A stretch of 64,000 bases of DNA, taken from positions 4,297,001 to 4,361,000 of the forward strand of contig NZ_CP090349.1 of NCBI RefSeq assembly GCF_021398735.1. The letters are read 5' to 3'. The notes below the pieces were generated by a model. It worked only from the letters and a program-made list of their open reading frames with translations, was not told the origin of the DNA and did no database searches. The position numbers and the translations under genes are program-made. This DNA is from Methylobacterium oryzae (GTDB taxonomy: Bacteria; Pseudomonadota; Alphaproteobacteria; Rhizobiales; Beijerinckiaceae). How positions within the stretch are numbered: the stretch's first letter is position 1; every line of letters starts with the position of its first letter. Below are positions 1 to 10,246 of this stretch, in pieces.

Positions 1-194
1 TCGCTCGTCCCGCGCAGGCCTGCCGACGAACCCTGCCCCATCGTTCCGTTCCCGTCCCCGTGTCTTTCGACCACCATAGCGCATGGCGGCCGCCGGTACG
101 CCCCGTGACCGTGGCCCGCATGTGAAACGCCGAGCCTTCGCGCGGCGGCGGCCATCCGCTACAGGCGGTGAAACACCGGAGCCGGGAGGAACGC

Positions 195-944
195 ATGTCG
201 GGGCTTGAGCGGATCGCGATCGTGACCGGGGCCGGGACGGGTGTCGGCAAGGCCGCCGCCCTGGCGCTCGCCGACGCCGGATGGCGCGTCGTCCTCTCGG
301 GGCGGCGTCAGGCTCCCCTCGAGGAGGTCGCCGCGCGGATCGGACACGGAGCCCTGGCGGTCCCGACCGACGTGACCGATCCCGACTCGATCGCCGCCCT
401 GTTCGCGCGCACCAAGGCGGAGTTCGGCCGGCTCGACCTGCTGTTCAACAATGCCGGGATCGGCGCTCCGGCGGTCCCGCTGGAGGATCTGCCCCTCGAG
501 ACCTGGCGGCAGGTGGTCGACACCAACCTCACGGCGCTGTTCCTGTGCACGCAGCACGCCTTCCGGATCATGCGCGACCAGGATCCCCGGGGCGGCCGGA
601 TCATCAACAACGGCTCGATCTCGGCCCACGCGCCCCGACCGAACTCCATCGCCTACACGGCGACCAAGCACGCCGTGACCGGGCTGACCAAGGCGACCTC
701 CCTCGACGGCCGGGCCTACGACATCGCCTGCGGCCAGATCGATATCGGCAACGCCGACACGCCCATGGGCGGCAAGATGAAGGCCGGCGTCCCGCAGGCG
801 GACGGCTCCCTGCGGGCCGAGGCGGTGATGGATCCGGACCATGTCGGTCAGGCCGTGCTGTCCATGGCGAGCCTGCCGCTGGAGGCCAACGTGCAGTTCA
901 TGACCATCATGGCCACCAAGATGCCGTTCGTCGGCCGCGGCTGA
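195..944 (+). CDS. Short-chain dehydrogenase/reductase (SDR)
   Basis: NAD(P)-dependent oxidoreductase of the classical SDR family, 249 aa, presumably cytosolic. The cofactor motif [10 protein letters not shown] lies near residue 10, NNAG follows in the fourth strand region, and the catalytic Ser (NGSIS) and Tyr/Lys (YTATK) pair are present, so the enzyme should be active. The C-terminal half carries GQIDIGNA, typical of this SDR subgroup. I chose the ATG at 195 because GGGAGGA sits just upstream (184-190) and the Rossmann strand begins at once; an ATG at 168 would add nine unconserved residues. It stands alone ahead of a long spacer, so context does not reveal the substrate. Confidence 0.85.
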   Translation: MSGLERIAIVTGAGTGVGKAAALALADAGWRVVLSGRRQAPLEEVAARIGHGALAVPTDVTDPDSIAALFARTKAEFGRLDLLFNNAGIGAPAVPLEDLPLETWRQVVDTNLTALFLCTQHAFRIMRDQDPRGGRIINNGSISAHAPRPNSIAYTATKHAVTGLTKATSLDGRAYDIACGQIDIGNADTPMGGKMKAGVPQADGSLRAEAVMDPDHVGQAVLSMASLPLEANVQFMTIMATKMPFVGRG

Positions 945-1492
945 ACCAACGCGGTTTCCGGGCCCGCGCGGCGACGCCGCGCTGAACTGCTTGGCGGTGC
1001 GGACACGCGATCCGCCCTCCCCTGATCCGATCGAGCGGACCGGTCATCGCCGCCGTGCCGATCGGCCGGCCGCGCCCCGTGGCCCGCGCGACCCCATCGC
1101 GCCGACCGGCGATCGAACTCGGACCTGAACCCGCGGCGCGCTCCACACACACACCTGAGACCGCGCCGCGAGACGGGGCGCCGCGCGTGCCGATTGACGG
1201 CCCCATCTATAACTCATACAAATCGAATGCTCGAGCTTCTCAAGTTGCGGGCTTGGCCCTCGAAGAGGCTGCCGGCGGCGCCCGGATTGCGCTTCTGCCT
1301 GCCAACCCGGCCAAGTTTGCCGGATCGGCTCCCGCAGGGATATTCGGTCGGGCAGTGGATGGGTGTCGGCCATAGACTAGATAAGTAAAACATCGAGTTT
1401 TAATTATAGAAAATAATCGACCGACAATAACAGAAGCACGGACTCGCTTCGATTGAAGTCGAAGTCCGGCTGCGCAGCGATAGGGGGGGATT
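945..1492. other. Intergenic region upstream of chvE
   Basis: A 548-base stretch without a convincing gene. The first 400 bases are GC-rich and carry only short frames with arginine/proline-rich compositional translations. A (CA)n micro-run lies near 1143-1152. From about 1370 to 1435 the composition swings to strongly AT-rich, which fits a promoter or nucleoid-protein binding zone for the sugar transporter. A palindrome follows at 1447-1464. I cannot name the promoter elements with confidence. Confidence 0.6.
1447..1464. promoter_or_regulatory. Palindrome CTTCGA-N6-TCGAAG ahead of chvE
   Basis: A perfect 6-bp inverted repeat with a 6-base spacer, centred about 38 bases upstream of the chvE start codon, between the AT-rich block and the Shine-Dalgarno. 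Its size and symmetry fit a dimeric regulator's operator. It could instead form a leader hairpin, since flanking GGACT/AGTCC (1440-1467) extends the pairing with a bulge. Function is inferred from position only. Confidence 0.4.
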
Positions 1493-2566
1493 GTGATCGC
1501 CAGGCATACGGTTCTCAAATACATCCTGGGCCTGTCGCTCATCGGCGCGTGCGCCACGGCATCGGCGCAGGCGGCCGGCGGGGATTCGATCGGGGTCGCC
1601 ATGCCGACCAAGTCGTCGCAGCGCTGGATCGACGACGGCAACAACATCGTCAGGCTTCTGAAGGCCAAGGGCTACAATCCGGATCTGCAATACGCGGACG
1701 ACGACATCCCGACCCAGCTCGCCCAGATCGAGAACATGCTCACCACCGGCGTGAAGATCCTGGTGATCGCTTCCATCGACGGCACGACCCTCAGCGATGT
1801 GCTGTCGAAAGCGAGCGAGCGCGGCGTCAGGGTCATCGCCTACGACCGGCTCATCCGGGGGACGCCGAACGTCGATTACTACGCCACCTTCGACAACTAC
1901 AAGGTTGGCGTTCAGCAGGCGACATCCATCGTCGACGCCCTCGGCTTGAAGGACGGGAAGGGGCCCTTCAACATCGAGCTGTTCGGCGGTTCGCCCGACG
2001 ACAATAACGCATACTTTTTCTACGACGGCGCCCTGTCGGTGCTGAAGCCCTACATCGACGCGAAGAGGCTCGTTGTGCGCTCGGGCCAGTTCGGCATGGA
2101 CAAGGTGTCCACCCTGCGCTGGGACGCCGCGACCGCCCAGGCGCGGATGGATAACCTGCTCTCGGCCTATTACGGCAACGCCCATCTGGATGCCGTGCTC
2201 TCGCCCTACGACGGCATCTCCACGGCGATCCTCTCGTCGGTGAAGAGCGTGGGCTACGGGTCGGGCGGCGTGAAGCTGCCGGTGATCAGCGGCCAGGACG
2301 CCGAGCTGCAATCGGTCAAGTCGATCATCGCCGGTGAGCAGACGGCGACGATCTTCAAGGACACCCGGGACTTGGCCAAGGTGACGGTGGCGATGATCGA
2401 CGCCATCGAGGCGGGCCGACAGCCCGAGGTCAACGACGTGAAGACCTACGACAACGGCAAGAAGATCGTCCCGTCCTACCTGCTCACGCCGGTGATCGTC
2501 ACCCGGGCCAACTGGAAGCCGGCCCTGATCGACACGGGCTACTACACGCTCGACCAGCTCAAGTGA
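1493..2566 (+). CDS. chvE: ChvE-type multiple sugar-binding periplasmic protein
   Basis: Periplasmic receptor of a monosaccharide ABC importer (Peripla_BP_4, xylose/galactose group), 357 aa. Residues 1-27 form a Sec signal peptide ending ASAQA, and the mature protein starts with the [13 protein letters not shown] type strand of ChvE and MmsB-like binders. The GTG start at 1493 follows a GGGGGGA run at 1484-1490. In Agrobacterium, ChvE binds arabinose, galactose, glucose and related sugars for uptake and for virulence and chemotaxis signalling; which sugars apply here cannot be told from sequence. The ATPase and permease follow at once, matching the chvE-gguA-gguB order. Confidence 0.9.
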   Translation: MIARHTVLKYILGLSLIGACATASAQAAGGDSIGVAMPTKSSQRWIDDGNNIVRLLKAKGYNPDLQYADDDIPTQLAQIENMLTTGVKILVIASIDGTTLSDVLSKASERGVRVIAYDRLIRGTPNVDYYATFDNYKVGVQQATSIVDALGLKDGKGPFNIELFGGSPDDNNAYFFYDGALSVLKPYIDAKRLVVRSGQFGMDKVSTLRWDAATAQARMDNLLSAYYGNAHLDAVLSPYDGISTAILSSVKSVGYGSGGVKLPVISGQDAELQSVKSIIAGEQTATIFKDTRDLAKVTVAMIDAIEAGRQPEVNDVKTYDNGKKIVPSYLLTPVIVTRANWKPALIDTGYYTLDQLK

Positions 2567-2665
2567 CCGATGCCGGGGCGGAGCCCGGTCGCTCCGCCCG
2601 ATCCGATCCCCGCCGCGACGACTGTCGCGCGGGCCGAACGTGCAGTCCGAGCTGGTAGGCGCCGC

Positions 2666-4201
2666 ATGCAGCCCGTTCTCGAAATGCGGGGAATCACCAA
2701 GACCTTCCCCGGCGTGAAGGCCCTCTCCGACGTCAACCTGACCGTCGAGCCCGCCGAGATCCTCGCCCTGGTCGGCGAGAACGGCGCGGGGAAGTCGACG
2801 CTGATGAAGGTGCTGAGCGGCGTGTATCCCAACGGGTCGTACACGGGTGACATCACCTACGAGGGGCGGCCGGGCCGCTTCCGCGACATCACGGACAGCG
2901 AGCGCCTCGGCATCGTGATCATCCACCAGGAACTCGCCCTGGTGCCGTACCTGTCGATCGCCGAGAACATCTTCCTCGGCAACGAGCCGGCCCGGTTCGG
3001 GGTCATCGACCGGGATCGTGTCCAGGCCCGCGCCCGCGCGCTGATGGCGATGGTGGGGCTCGACGAGAGCCCCGACACCCTCGTCACCCATCTCGGGGTC
3101 GGCAAGCAGCAGCTCGTGGAGATCGCCAAGGCGCTCTCCAAGGAGGTGAAGCTCCTGATCCTCGACGAACCGACCGCGTCGTTGAGCGAGACCGACAGTG
3201 AGGCCTTGCTGCAGCTCCTGCTGCGCTTCAAGGCGCAGGGCATCGCCTCGATCCTGATCTCCCACAAGCTGAACGAGATCGCCCAGGTGGCCGACCGGAT
3301 CACGGTCCTGCGCGACGGCAGCACCGTCGAGACCCTCGACTGCCGCGGCGGCGCGATCGACGAGGGCCGCATCATCCGGGCGATGGTCGGCCGCACGCTG
3401 GAGAGCCGCTACCCGGTCCGCACGCCGCGGATCGGCGCGGTGCTGATGGAGGTGCGCGACTGGACGGTCCACCACCCCGTCCACGCCGGCCGGGCGGTGG
3501 TGCGCGACGTCGACCTGAGCCTGCGCCGGGGCGAGATCGTCGGGATCGCGGGCCTGATGGGCTCGGGCCGGACCGAGCTCGCCATGAGCCTCTTCGGCCG
3601 GTCCTACGGCCGGGACATCCGGGGCACGGTCCGGATCGGGGGTGTCGAGGTCGACGTCTCGACGATCGACCGGGCGATCGCGGCCGGCCTCGCCTACGTC
3701 ACCGAGGATCGCAAGCAACTCGGGCTCGTGCTGGGCGAGGACATCGCCCGGAACACCACCCTGGCGAACCTGCCCGGGATCTCCACCGCCGCGGTGATCG
3801 ACGAGGCGGCCGAGCACCGGGTCGCGACCGGCTACCGCACCAAGATGCGCATCCGCTCCGTCGGGGTGACGCAGCAGACCGTGAATTTGTCGGGCGGCAA
3901 CCAGCAGAAGGTCGTGCTGAGCAAGTGGCTGTTCACCCGGCCCAAGGTGCTGATCCTCGACGAGCCGACCCGCGGCATCGATGTCGGCGCGAAGTACGAG
4001 ATCTACAGCATCATCAACGAGCTGGCGGAGGACGGCCGCGGCGTCCTCCTGATCTCCTCGGAGATGCCGGAACTGCTCGGCCTCTGCGACCGCATCTACG
4101 TGATGAACGAGGGGCGCTTCGTGGGCGAATTCGACCGCGCCGAGGCCAGCCAGGAAGCGATCATGCGCGCCATCATGCGCTCCAGGGGGCTGAACGGATG
4201 A
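2666..4201 (+). CDS. gguA: Sugar ABC transporter ATP-binding protein (GguA/MmsA/XylG type)
   Basis: Double ATPase energising the sugar importer at the inner membrane, 511 aa, the usual length. The N-terminal domain has Walker [10 protein letters not shown] (about 37-45), signature-like GVGKQQLVE and Walker [12 protein letters not shown]. The C-terminal domain has a degenerate Walker A ([10 protein letters not shown]), signature LSGGNQQKV and [11 protein letters not shown], the asymmetry expected in the CUT2 family. I start it at ATG 2666, where family similarity begins ([12 protein letters not shown]). An in-frame ATG at 2570, three bases after the chvE stop, would add 32 unconserved residues but cannot be excluded. 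Its stop overlaps the permease start (ATGA). Confidence 0.92.
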   Translation: MQPVLEMRGITKTFPGVKALSDVNLTVEPAEILALVGENGAGKSTLMKVLSGVYPNGSYTGDITYEGRPGRFRDITDSERLGIVIIHQELALVPYLSIAENIFLGNEPARFGVIDRDRVQARARALMAMVGLDESPDTLVTHLGVGKQQLVEIAKALSKEVKLLILDEPTASLSETDSEALLQLLLRFKAQGIASILISHKLNEIAQVADRITVLRDGSTVETLDCRGGAIDEGRIIRAMVGRTLESRYPVRTPRIGAVLMEVRDWTVHHPVHAGRAVVRDVDLSLRRGEIVGIAGLMGSGRTELAMSLFGRSYGRDIRGTVRIGGVEVDVSTIDRAIAAGLAYVTEDRKQLGLVLGEDIARNTTLANLPGISTAAVIDEAAEHRVATGYRTKMRIRSVGVTQQTVNLSGGNQQKVVLSKWLFTRPKVLILDEPTRGIDVGAKYEIYSIINELAEDGRGVLLISSEMPELLGLCDRIYVMNEGRFVGEFDRAEASQEAIMRAIMRSRGLNG

Positions 4202-5424
4202 CCGACATCACAGTGAGCAAGTCCGTGAGCCCCGGCAGGGACCTCATCCCGGCCGCCGCCGCGGGCGAAGTCCGGGCCGGGCGCGGCCGCCTGCCGATGG
4301 CGCAGCTGCGCGCCTACGGTCTCGTCGTCGCGCTGGCGGTGATCACGCTGTTCTTCGAGGTCGCGACGGGCGGCGTCCTGTTCCAGCCGCTGAACCTGAC
4401 CAACCTGATCCTCCAGAACAGCTACGTCGTCGTGATGGCGCTCGGGATGCTGCTGGTCATCGTGGCCGGGCATATCGACCTGTCGGTCGGCTCGGTGGTC
4501 GGTTTCGTGGGGGCGCTCGCCGCCCTGCTGATGGTCCGCTTCCACGTCGACCCGTTCTCTGCGGCCGTCCTGTGCCTCGCGGTGGGCGCGGTCATCGGCG
4601 GTCTGCAGGGCTACTTCGTGGCCTACCTCGCCATCCCGAGCTTCATCGTCACCCTGGCCGGCATGATGGTGTTCCGCGGCCTGACGCAGGTGCTGCTGCA
4701 GGGGGCCTCCATCGGACCGTTCCCGGAGGTGTTCCAGCTCCTCGCCAAGGGCTTCCTCGTCAACGGCGCCGGACCCTGGACCGCCGTCCTGATCGCCGCC
4801 GCGCTGGTCGCGACGCTGACCGGGCTGAACTGGCGACGGCGGCAGGCTCGGCTGCGGAACGCGAGCCCGGCCGAGTCCCCGGCGGCGTTCATCGGCCGCA
4901 ACGGCGTGACCGCCATCCTGATCCTGGCCTTCGCCTGGCAGATGAGCGCGTACCGGGGCCTGCCCAACGTGCTCCTCGTGCTGCTGGCGCTGGTGACGCT
5001 CTACGGGTTCGTGACGACGCGGACGACGATCGGGCGCCGGATCTACGCGCTGGGCGGGAACATCAAGGCCGCGCGCCTCTCGGGGATCAAGACCGAGCGG
5101 CTGACCTTCCTGACCTTCGCCAACATGGGCGCGCTGGCGGGCCTCGCCGGCATGATCTTCGTCGCCCGGCTCAACACCGCGAACTCGAAGGCCGGCGTCG
5201 GGATGGAGCTCGACGTGATCGCGGCCTGCTTCATCGGTGGCGCCTCGGCGGCGGGCGGCATCGGCAAGGTCTCGGGTGTCGTGATCGGCGCCTTCATCAT
5301 CGGCATCATGAACAACGGCATGTCGATCCTGGGGATCGGCGTCGACTGGCAGCAGGTGATCAAGGGCGTCGTCCTGCTCGCCGCCGTGTGCCTCGACGTC
5401 CACAACAAGACCAACCGGCTCTGA
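4198..5424 (+). CDS. gguB: Sugar ABC transporter permease (GguB/MmsB/XylH type)
   Basis: Inner-membrane permease of the BPD_transp_2 family, 408 aa, with roughly ten hydrophobic segments. Family hallmarks include [13 protein letters not shown] near residue 100, [17 protein letters not shown], the cytoplasmic loop [18 protein letters not shown] that contacts the ATPase, and [12 protein letters not shown] near the C-terminus. The start overlaps the gguA stop by four bases (ATGA), so the two are probably translationally coupled. The first 35 residues are polar and extend into the cytoplasm. No dedicated regulator or sugar-catabolic gene lies beside the operon. Confidence 0.9.
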   Translation: MTDITVSKSVSPGRDLIPAAAAGEVRAGRGRLPMAQLRAYGLVVALAVITLFFEVATGGVLFQPLNLTNLILQNSYVVVMALGMLLVIVAGHIDLSVGSVVGFVGALAALLMVRFHVDPFSAAVLCLAVGAVIGGLQGYFVAYLAIPSFIVTLAGMMVFRGLTQVLLQGASIGPFPEVFQLLAKGFLVNGAGPWTAVLIAAALVATLTGLNWRRRQARLRNASPAESPAAFIGRNGVTAILILAFAWQMSAYRGLPNVLLVLLALVTLYGFVTTRTTIGRRIYALGGNIKAARLSGIKTERLTFLTFANMGALAGLAGMIFVARLNTANSKAGVGMELDVIAACFIGGASAAGGIGKVSGVVIGAFIIGIMNNGMSILGIGVDWQQVIKGVVLLAAVCLDVHNKTNRL

Positions 5425-5590
5425 CCGGCGCCCCGCGCTCCGCGGTCCCGCCTCCGGTTCGGATGGCCCCGATCGGGACGGCGCGGGTCCGCGTCGCGGA
5501 GGGTGTCGATCCGGCGGAGCCGCGATCGCTTGTGGCGTGCCCCGCGTGGTCGTGGCGCAGTGTTCGCGGAGGTCGGGCTGCCGGGCCCGG

Positions 5591-5619
5591 CCCGGCCGCC
5601 CGAGGCGGCGGCCGGGTTT
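5591..5619 (+). terminator. Hairpin terminator after gguB
   Basis: A perfect 10-bp GC stem (CCCGGCCGCC / GGCGGCCGGG) with loop CGAGGC, followed by TTTC. It lies in the convergent gap between gguB and ispA. The T run is only on the plus-strand side, so it most likely ends the chvE-gguAB transcript, although about 170 bases beyond the gguB stop. Confidence 0.5.
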
Positions 5620-5635
5620 CCGCCGCCCGGCGCGA

Positions 5636-6607
5636 TCAGGTCTTGCGGGCGACCGTGAAGCGGGCGGCGTCGCGCAGGACGCGGGCGCCCTCCCCCCAGG
5701 ACGACACCGCGTCCTCGCAGACGCCGACGAGGCGGTCGCACTCGGCGCGGGCCCCGTCGATGCCGAGACGGTCGACGAGCGTCGCCTTGCCGGCATCCTT
5801 GTCCTTGCCGGTGGCCTTGCCCATGGCCTCGGGCGAGGCCTCCCGGTCGAGGATGTCGTCGGCGATCTGGAAGGCCTGCCCCAGGGCGAGGCCGTAGCGC
5901 AGGAGTGCGGCCTGCTGGTCCTTGTCGGCACCGCCGACGATCGCGCCGGCCTCCACCGAGAAGGCCAGGATCGCGCCGGTCTTCATCGCCTGCATCCGCA
6001 GGGTGTCGTCCACGTCCATGTTGGCCGCGCCGAACCGGCCCTCGGCGGTGAGGTCGAGGAGCTGGCCGCCGACCATGCCGCCGAGGCCCGAGGCCCGAGC
6101 GAGGCCGAGCACGAGGTCGGCGCGGATGCGCGCATCCGGCTGCCAGGTCGGGTCGGCCACGATCTCGAAGGCCAGCGTCTGCAGGGCGTCGCCGACGAGG
6201 ATGGCGGTGGCCTCGTCGTAGGCCTTGTGGACCGTGGGCTTGCCGCGGCGCATGTCGTCGTCGTCCATCGCCGGCAGGTCGTCGTGGACGAGGCTGTAGC
6301 AGTGGACCAGCTCGACGCCGGCGCCGGCCGCCAGCGCGGCGGCCTCGGAGCCGCCGAGCATCCGGGCGGTCTCGATGGCCAGGAACGGCCGGAGACGCTT
6401 GCCGCCGCCGAGCACGGCGTGCCGCATGGCCTCCATCAGGCGGGGCGGCCGGGCGATCTCGCCGGCGCCGACCGCGGGGCCGAGCCGCTCGACCAGGAAG
6501 GTCTCGACCGTGCCGGCGACCTCCGTCAACCTGTGGGTAAAATCGGCGGCCGGCGTGACTGCCTTGACCGAACCGGTCGGTGCCTGCGTTGAGGGGGTCG
6601 GGGTCAT
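5636..6607 (-). CDS. ispA: Farnesyl diphosphate synthase family polyprenyl synthetase
   Basis: Trans-isoprenyl diphosphate synthase, 323 aa, condensing IPP with DMAPP/GPP in the cytosol and feeding quinone, undecaprenyl, carotenoid and hopanoid synthesis. The first Asp-rich motif DDLPAMDDDDMRRG is preceded by VHCYSLVH, and the second is DDILD with a KATLVDRLG tail. This matches short-chain bacterial enzymes (IspA/GGPPS) rather than the long-chain octaprenyl type. Compared with the usual ~300 residues there is a short N-terminal extension, so the true start could lie slightly downstream. A CrtE-like geranylgeranyl synthase is the main alternative. It is divergent from mtgA, with about 70 bases between. 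Confidence 0.85.
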   Translation of the reverse strand: MTPTPSTQAPTGSVKAVTPAADFTHRLTEVAGTVETFLVERLGPAVGAGEIARPPRLMEAMRHAVLGGGKRLRPFLAIETARMLGGSEAAALAAGAGVELVHCYSLVHDDLPAMDDDDMRRGKPTVHKAYDEATAILVGDALQTLAFEIVADPTWQPDARIRADLVLGLARASGLGGMVGGQLLDLTAEGRFGAANMDVDDTLRMQAMKTGAILAFSVEAGAIVGGADKDQQAALLRYGLALGQAFQIADDILDREASPEAMGKATGKDKDAGKATLVDRLGIDGARAECDRLVGVCEDAVSSWGEGARVLRDAARFTVARKT

Positions 6608-6674
6608 CGGGCTTACGTCCGGTCCTGGCCTTGCGAAACCAATCGGGTGTCAGTTGGGCGGGGACGGACTCACG

Positions 6675-7412
6675 GTGGACGGGGCTCGACGCAGGCGGGA
6701 GACGGCAGGTCGCGACCTCCCGCTCGCGCGCCCGCGCCGTTCCCGTCGCGTCCGACAGCTTGTGGGAGCGCTGCTGCTGCTCCCCGCCGTCGGGTTCGTC
6801 CTCGCGCTGACGTTGGCGCTCGTCTATAGCGCGGTGATGCCGCCGTCGACCCTGATGCTGGGACGGTGGTTGACGCTTCAGCCGGTGAGTCGGGATCCGG
6901 TCCCGCTCTCCGCCATCGCGCCGGTCCTGCCGCAGGCGGTGATCGCCTCGGAGGATCAGCGCTTCTGCCTGGATCACGGGGTCGATTTCGGCGCGATCCG
7001 CGACGTGGTCGAGGACGAGGATTCCCCGAGCCGCGGCGCCTCCACGATCGCCATGCAGACGGTGAAGAACGTCTTCCTGTGGCCCGGCCGCTCCTACATC
7101 CGGAAGGCCATCGAGATCCCGCTGGCGCTGGCGCTCGACACGCTCTGGGGCAAGCGCCGGATGATGGAGATCTACCTCAACGTCGCCGAGTGGGGCGACG
7201 GGATCTACGGCGCGCAGGCCGCGAGCCGGCACTGGTTCGGCAAGGACGCGAGCCGGCTGACCCGCAACGAGGCCGCCCTGCTCGCCGCCGTGCTGCCGAA
7301 CCCGATCACCCGCAGCGCCGGCCGGCCCTCTCCCGGGGTGCGCCGCCGGGCCGCGCGGATCCAGGCGATGATGGGACAGATCGACGGCCTCACGGGCTGC
7401 GTGCGGCGGTAG
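6675..7412 (+). CDS. mtgA: Monofunctional biosynthetic peptidoglycan transglycosylase
   Basis: GT51 enzyme polymerising lipid II into glycan strands at the outer face of the inner membrane, 245 aa. A basic N-terminus precedes one membrane anchor (about residues 27-51). Conserved blocks follow: ASEDQRFCLDHGVDF with the catalytic Glu, GASTIAMQTVKNVFLW, KRRMMEIYLNVAEWG and RNEAALLAAVLPNP. There is no penicillin-binding domain, which separates it from bifunctional PBPs. I use the GTG at 6675; no ATG in this frame gives a full anchor, and a GGGCGGGGA run lies upstream. It lies head-to-head with ispA. Confidence 0.88.
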   Translation: MDGARRRRETAGRDLPLARPRRSRRVRQLVGALLLLPAVGFVLALTLALVYSAVMPPSTLMLGRWLTLQPVSRDPVPLSAIAPVLPQAVIASEDQRFCLDHGVDFGAIRDVVEDEDSPSRGASTIAMQTVKNVFLWPGRSYIRKAIEIPLALALDTLWGKRRMMEIYLNVAEWGDGIYGAQAASRHWFGKDASRLTRNEAALLAAVLPNPITRSAGRPSPGVRRRAARIQAMMGQIDGLTGCVRR

Positions 7413-7474
7413 CAGGGGGCGACTCGCCTCTGTAAGACGGGCCTTCCAAGCGTGAGAGCCGGGACCGATACACG

Positions 7475-8119
7475 ATGAGCGATGCCGCCTACGACCTGAG
7501 CCTGGAGCGCATCGCCCTGATCCGCCGGATGGTCGTCGCCTGGGACGGCGCCGAGCCGGGGGCGCCGACCATCCACCCGGCCGCCCCCTATGGCAGCCTC
7601 GACCGCGACGGCGACATCGCCAACGTCACCGGCGACGACGAGGGCGCCGAGGAGGAGCACCGGTCCCTCGAGGACGGCCTCGCCGTCTTCGTCCAGAACG
7701 GGCAGCTGAAGCCGGGCCGGTACCAGTACCACAACGGTCTGGCCAAGCTCGATCCGGGCGCCGTGGGCGACGTCTTCCGGGACGCGGCCACCGGCGAGAC
7801 CCCGGACCTGATCACCTTCGCGGTGACGCCCGAGCACCTCGCGCTGATCCCGCAGCTGAACATCGGGTGGAACGCCGAGCAGGGGGTGCCGCGCGTCGAC
7901 CCGGAGCGGCCCTACGGCGCGGACGGTGCCTACACCGCGGCCATGAAGCGCCTTCTCGCCGCCGTGCCGGGCGCGGCCGCGAACGACGACGAGGACGCGG
8001 AGACGCGGCTCGTGCGCCTCCATCGCGAATTGCAGCCGGCCCTGCAGATCTTCCTGCGCTACGCCGATCTCGGGCCCGGCGACTTCCGTCGGGCCGCCGA
8101 GCGCTGGCTCCCCGCCTGA
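7475..8119 (+). CDS. Conserved hypothetical protein, unrecognised family
   Basis: A 214-aa soluble, acidic protein with no signal peptide or membrane segment. I recognise no domain. Visible features are an acidic stretch GDDEGAEEEH near residue 55 and aromatic/Gly segments (GRYQYHNGL, LNIGWNAEQGVPR). Codon use and GC pattern match the neighbours and the frame is open throughout, so it is very probably real. It lies between mtgA and argG, convergent with argG, and context gives no functional lead. Confidence 0.7.
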   Translation: MSDAAYDLSLERIALIRRMVVAWDGAEPGAPTIHPAAPYGSLDRDGDIANVTGDDEGAEEEHRSLEDGLAVFVQNGQLKPGRYQYHNGLAKLDPGAVGDVFRDAATGETPDLITFAVTPEHLALIPQLNIGWNAEQGVPRVDPERPYGADGAYTAAMKRLLAAVPGAAANDDEDAETRLVRLHRELQPALQIFLRYADLGPGDFRRAAERWLPA

Positions 8120-8128
8120 CGGCTACCT

Positions 8129-8160
8129 CCGGTCGCGGCCGCCCGCGCGGCGGCGACCGG
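8129..8160. terminator. Convergent hairpin between the 7.5-kb gene and argG
   Basis: CCGGTCGC at 8129-8136 pairs perfectly with GCGACCGG at 8153-8160, with an inner CCGCC/GGCGG helix. It occupies most of the 49-base gap between two convergent stop codons, so it probably acts in both directions. There is no T tract on either side. Confidence 0.45.
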
Positions 8161-8168
8161 CACCGGGC

Positions 8169-9407
8169 TCAGCCCTCGCGCTTCTTGCGCTGGGCCAGGG
8201 TGCGCAGGCGCAGGGCGTTGAGCTTGATGAAACCCGCCGCGTCGCGGTGATCGTAGGCGACGGCGCCCTCCTCGAAGGTCACGAGGTCCTGGTCGTAGAG
8301 CGAGTGCGGGCTCTCGCGGCCGATCACGTGGACGCCGCCCTTGTAGAGCTTCAGCCGCACCGTGCCGGTGACCTTCTCCTGGCTCTTGTCGATCAGGGCC
8401 TGGATCATCTCGCGCTCCGGCGAGAACCAGAAGCCGTTGTAGATGAGCTCGGCGTATTGCGGCATGAGCTGGTCCTTGAGGTGCGCGGCCCCCCGGTCCA
8501 GCGTGATCGACTCGATGGCGCGGTGCGCCGGCAGCAGGATCGTGCCGCCCGGCGTCTCGTACATGCCGCGGCTCTTCATGCCGACGAAGCGGTTCTCCAC
8601 CAGGTCGAGCCGGCCGATGCCGTTGGCGCGGCCGAGCTCGTTGAGCTTGGTCAGAAGGCTCGCGGGCGACAGAGCCTCGCCGTCGATCGAGACGGCGTCG
8701 CCGCGCTCGAACCCGATCGTGATGACCGTCGGCTGGTCGGGCGCCTCCTCGGGGGAGAGGGTGCGCGAGTAGACGTAGTCCGGCACCTCGACGGCCGGAT
8801 CCTCCAGCACCTTGCCCTCCGAGGAGGCGTGCAGGAGGTTGGCGTCCACCGAGAACGGGCTCTCGCCGCGCTTGTCCTTGGCGATCGGGATCTGGTGCTG
8901 CTCGGCGAAGGCGATGAGCTGCTCGCGCGAGCGCAGGTCCCACTCGCGCCAGGGCGCGATTACCGTGACGTCGGGCTTCAGCGCGTAGTAGCCAAGCTCG
9001 AACCGGACCTGATCGTTCCCCTTGCCGGTGGCGCCGTGGCAGACCGCGTCGGCGCCGACGCGCTCGGCGATCTCGATCTGCTTCTTGGCGATCAGCGGCC
9101 GGGCGATCGAGGTGCCGAGCAGGTAGACGCCCTCGTAGACGGCGTTCGCCCGGAACATCGGGAAGACGTAGTCGCGGACGAATTCCTCGCGCAGGTCCTC
9201 GATGTAGATATTCTCGGGCTTGATGCCGAGGAGCTCCGCCTTGCGGCGCGCGGGCTCCAGCTCCTCGCCCTGGCCGAGATCGGCCGTGAAGGTGACGACC
9301 TCGCAGCCGTAGGTGGTCTGCAGCCACTTCAGGATGATCGATGTGTCGAGGCCGCCGGAATAGGCCAGCACGACCTTCTTCACGGGGCTCTTCGCGGGGA
9401 CGGACAT
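8169..9407 (-). CDS. argG: Argininosuccinate synthase
   Basis: Joins citrulline and aspartate using ATP to form argininosuccinate, the penultimate step of arginine synthesis, in the cytosol. The protein is 412 aa, normal for the bacterial enzyme. The N-terminus carries the PP-loop [12 protein letters not shown] (about residues 12-24), followed by conserved [13 protein letters not shown] and the long C-terminal synthetase domain. It is monocistronic and divergent from the isomerase-like gene; argH is not in the window. Confidence 0.97.
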   Translation of the reverse strand: MSVPAKSPVKKVVLAYSGGLDTSIILKWLQTTYGCEVVTFTADLGQGEELEPARRKAELLGIKPENIYIEDLREEFVRDYVFPMFRANAVYEGVYLLGTSIARPLIAKKQIEIAERVGADAVCHGATGKGNDQVRFELGYYALKPDVTVIAPWREWDLRSREQLIAFAEQHQIPIAKDKRGESPFSVDANLLHASSEGKVLEDPAVEVPDYVYSRTLSPEEAPDQPTVITIGFERGDAVSIDGEALSPASLLTKLNELGRANGIGRLDLVENRFVGMKSRGMYETPGGTILLPAHRAIESITLDRGAAHLKDQLMPQYAELIYNGFWFSPEREMIQALIDKSQEKVTGTVRLKLYKGGVHVIGRESPHSLYDQDLVTFEEGAVAYDHRDAAGFIKLNALRLRTLAQRKKREG

Positions 9408-9619
9408 GGGACTTCCGGAACTGGGCGAGGGATCTGGCTCGGCGTCTGCGGCTTATCGCGGGTGTCACCGGCCTGCAACCGGCGCGCCGCCTCGCGCGTA
9501 GCCGAGATGCCGGAGGATCGGCCGCGTTTCGCCTCACGACGGCCTTGCGGTTGTGTCAGAAACGGCGCGGGCGTTGCAGGTCGTCATCGCCGCGAGAGTG
9601 CATCGGAGAAGCGAAGTCT

Positions 9620-10246
9620 ATGGCGCGCCAGCCAATTCTGGAGTTCTGGTACGAATTCGCCTCCACCTACTCCTACCTCGCGGCCATGCGCGTCGAGGCC
9701 GCCGCCGCCGAGGCGGACGTGGCGATCCGGTGGCGCCCCTTCCTGGTCGGGCCGCTCTTCGCCGCGCAGGGCTGGACCACCTCGCCGTTCAATCTCTACG
9801 CGGCCAAGGGCAAGAACATGTGGCGCGACGTCGAGCGCGAGGCCGCCCGCCTCGGCCTGCCGCCGGTGACGCGCCCCGCCCAGTTTCCGCAGAACAGCCT
9901 CAGCGCGGTGCGGGTCGCGATCCTCGGCCAGGACCAGCCGTGGCTGGTCCCGTTCTCGAAGGCGGTCTTCACCGCGAGCTTCGCCGAGGGCCGCTCGATC
10001 GCGGAGCCGGCGGCCGTCGCGGAGATCCTCGATTCGCTCGGGCTCGACGGCACGCAGACCGTGCGGGCCGCCGCCGCCGAGGCCAACAAGACGAAGCTGC
10101 GGGTCAGCGTCGAGGAGGCGCGCTCCCGCGGGATCTACGGGGCGCCGACGTTCCTGGCCGATGACGGCGAGCTGTTCTGGGGCAACGACCGGCTCGAGCA
10201 GGCCCTGGCCTGGGCGACCGGCGACCGGCCGAAGGGGCTGCGCTAG
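9620..10246 (+). CDS. 2-hydroxychromene-2-carboxylate isomerase-like DsbA-family protein
   Basis: A 208-aa thioredoxin-fold protein of the HCCA isomerase/kappa-GST group. It begins ILEFWYEFASTYSYLA, the family signature in which a Ser replaces the redox cysteines, and has GIYGAPTFL, the cis-proline region, near residue 180. Known members isomerise chromene carboxylates in naphthalene breakdown with glutathione or act as glutathione transferases. No aromatic catabolic genes lie nearby, so a generic glutathione-dependent role is more likely. The ATG at 9620 follows CGGAGAAG. No signal peptide is seen. Confidence 0.8.
   Translation: MARQPILEFWYEFASTYSYLAAMRVEAAAAEADVAIRWRPFLVGPLFAAQGWTTSPFNLYAAKGKNMWRDVEREAARLGLPPVTRPAQFPQNSLSAVRVAILGQDQPWLVPFSKAVFTASFAEGRSIAEPAAVAEILDSLGLDGTQTVRAAAAEANKTKLRVSVEEARSRGIYGAPTFLADDGELFWGNDRLEQALAWATGDRPKGLR

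Noticed and set aside
1143..1152. CA dinucleotide run
   Set aside because: Only about five units in noncoding DNA; no evidence of phase variation or a gene link.
2570..2665. ATG at 2570 as the start of gguA
   Set aside because: It adds 32 Pro/Ala/Arg-rich residues before the conserved ATPase start. The close spacing to chvE keeps it possible but less likely than 2666.
1400..3817. A minus-strand open frame of 805 codons across chvE and gguA
   Set aside because: It is antisense to two clear genes, is rich in Arg/Asp/His with repeated low-complexity runs, and has no recognisable domain. High GC makes such shadow frames common.
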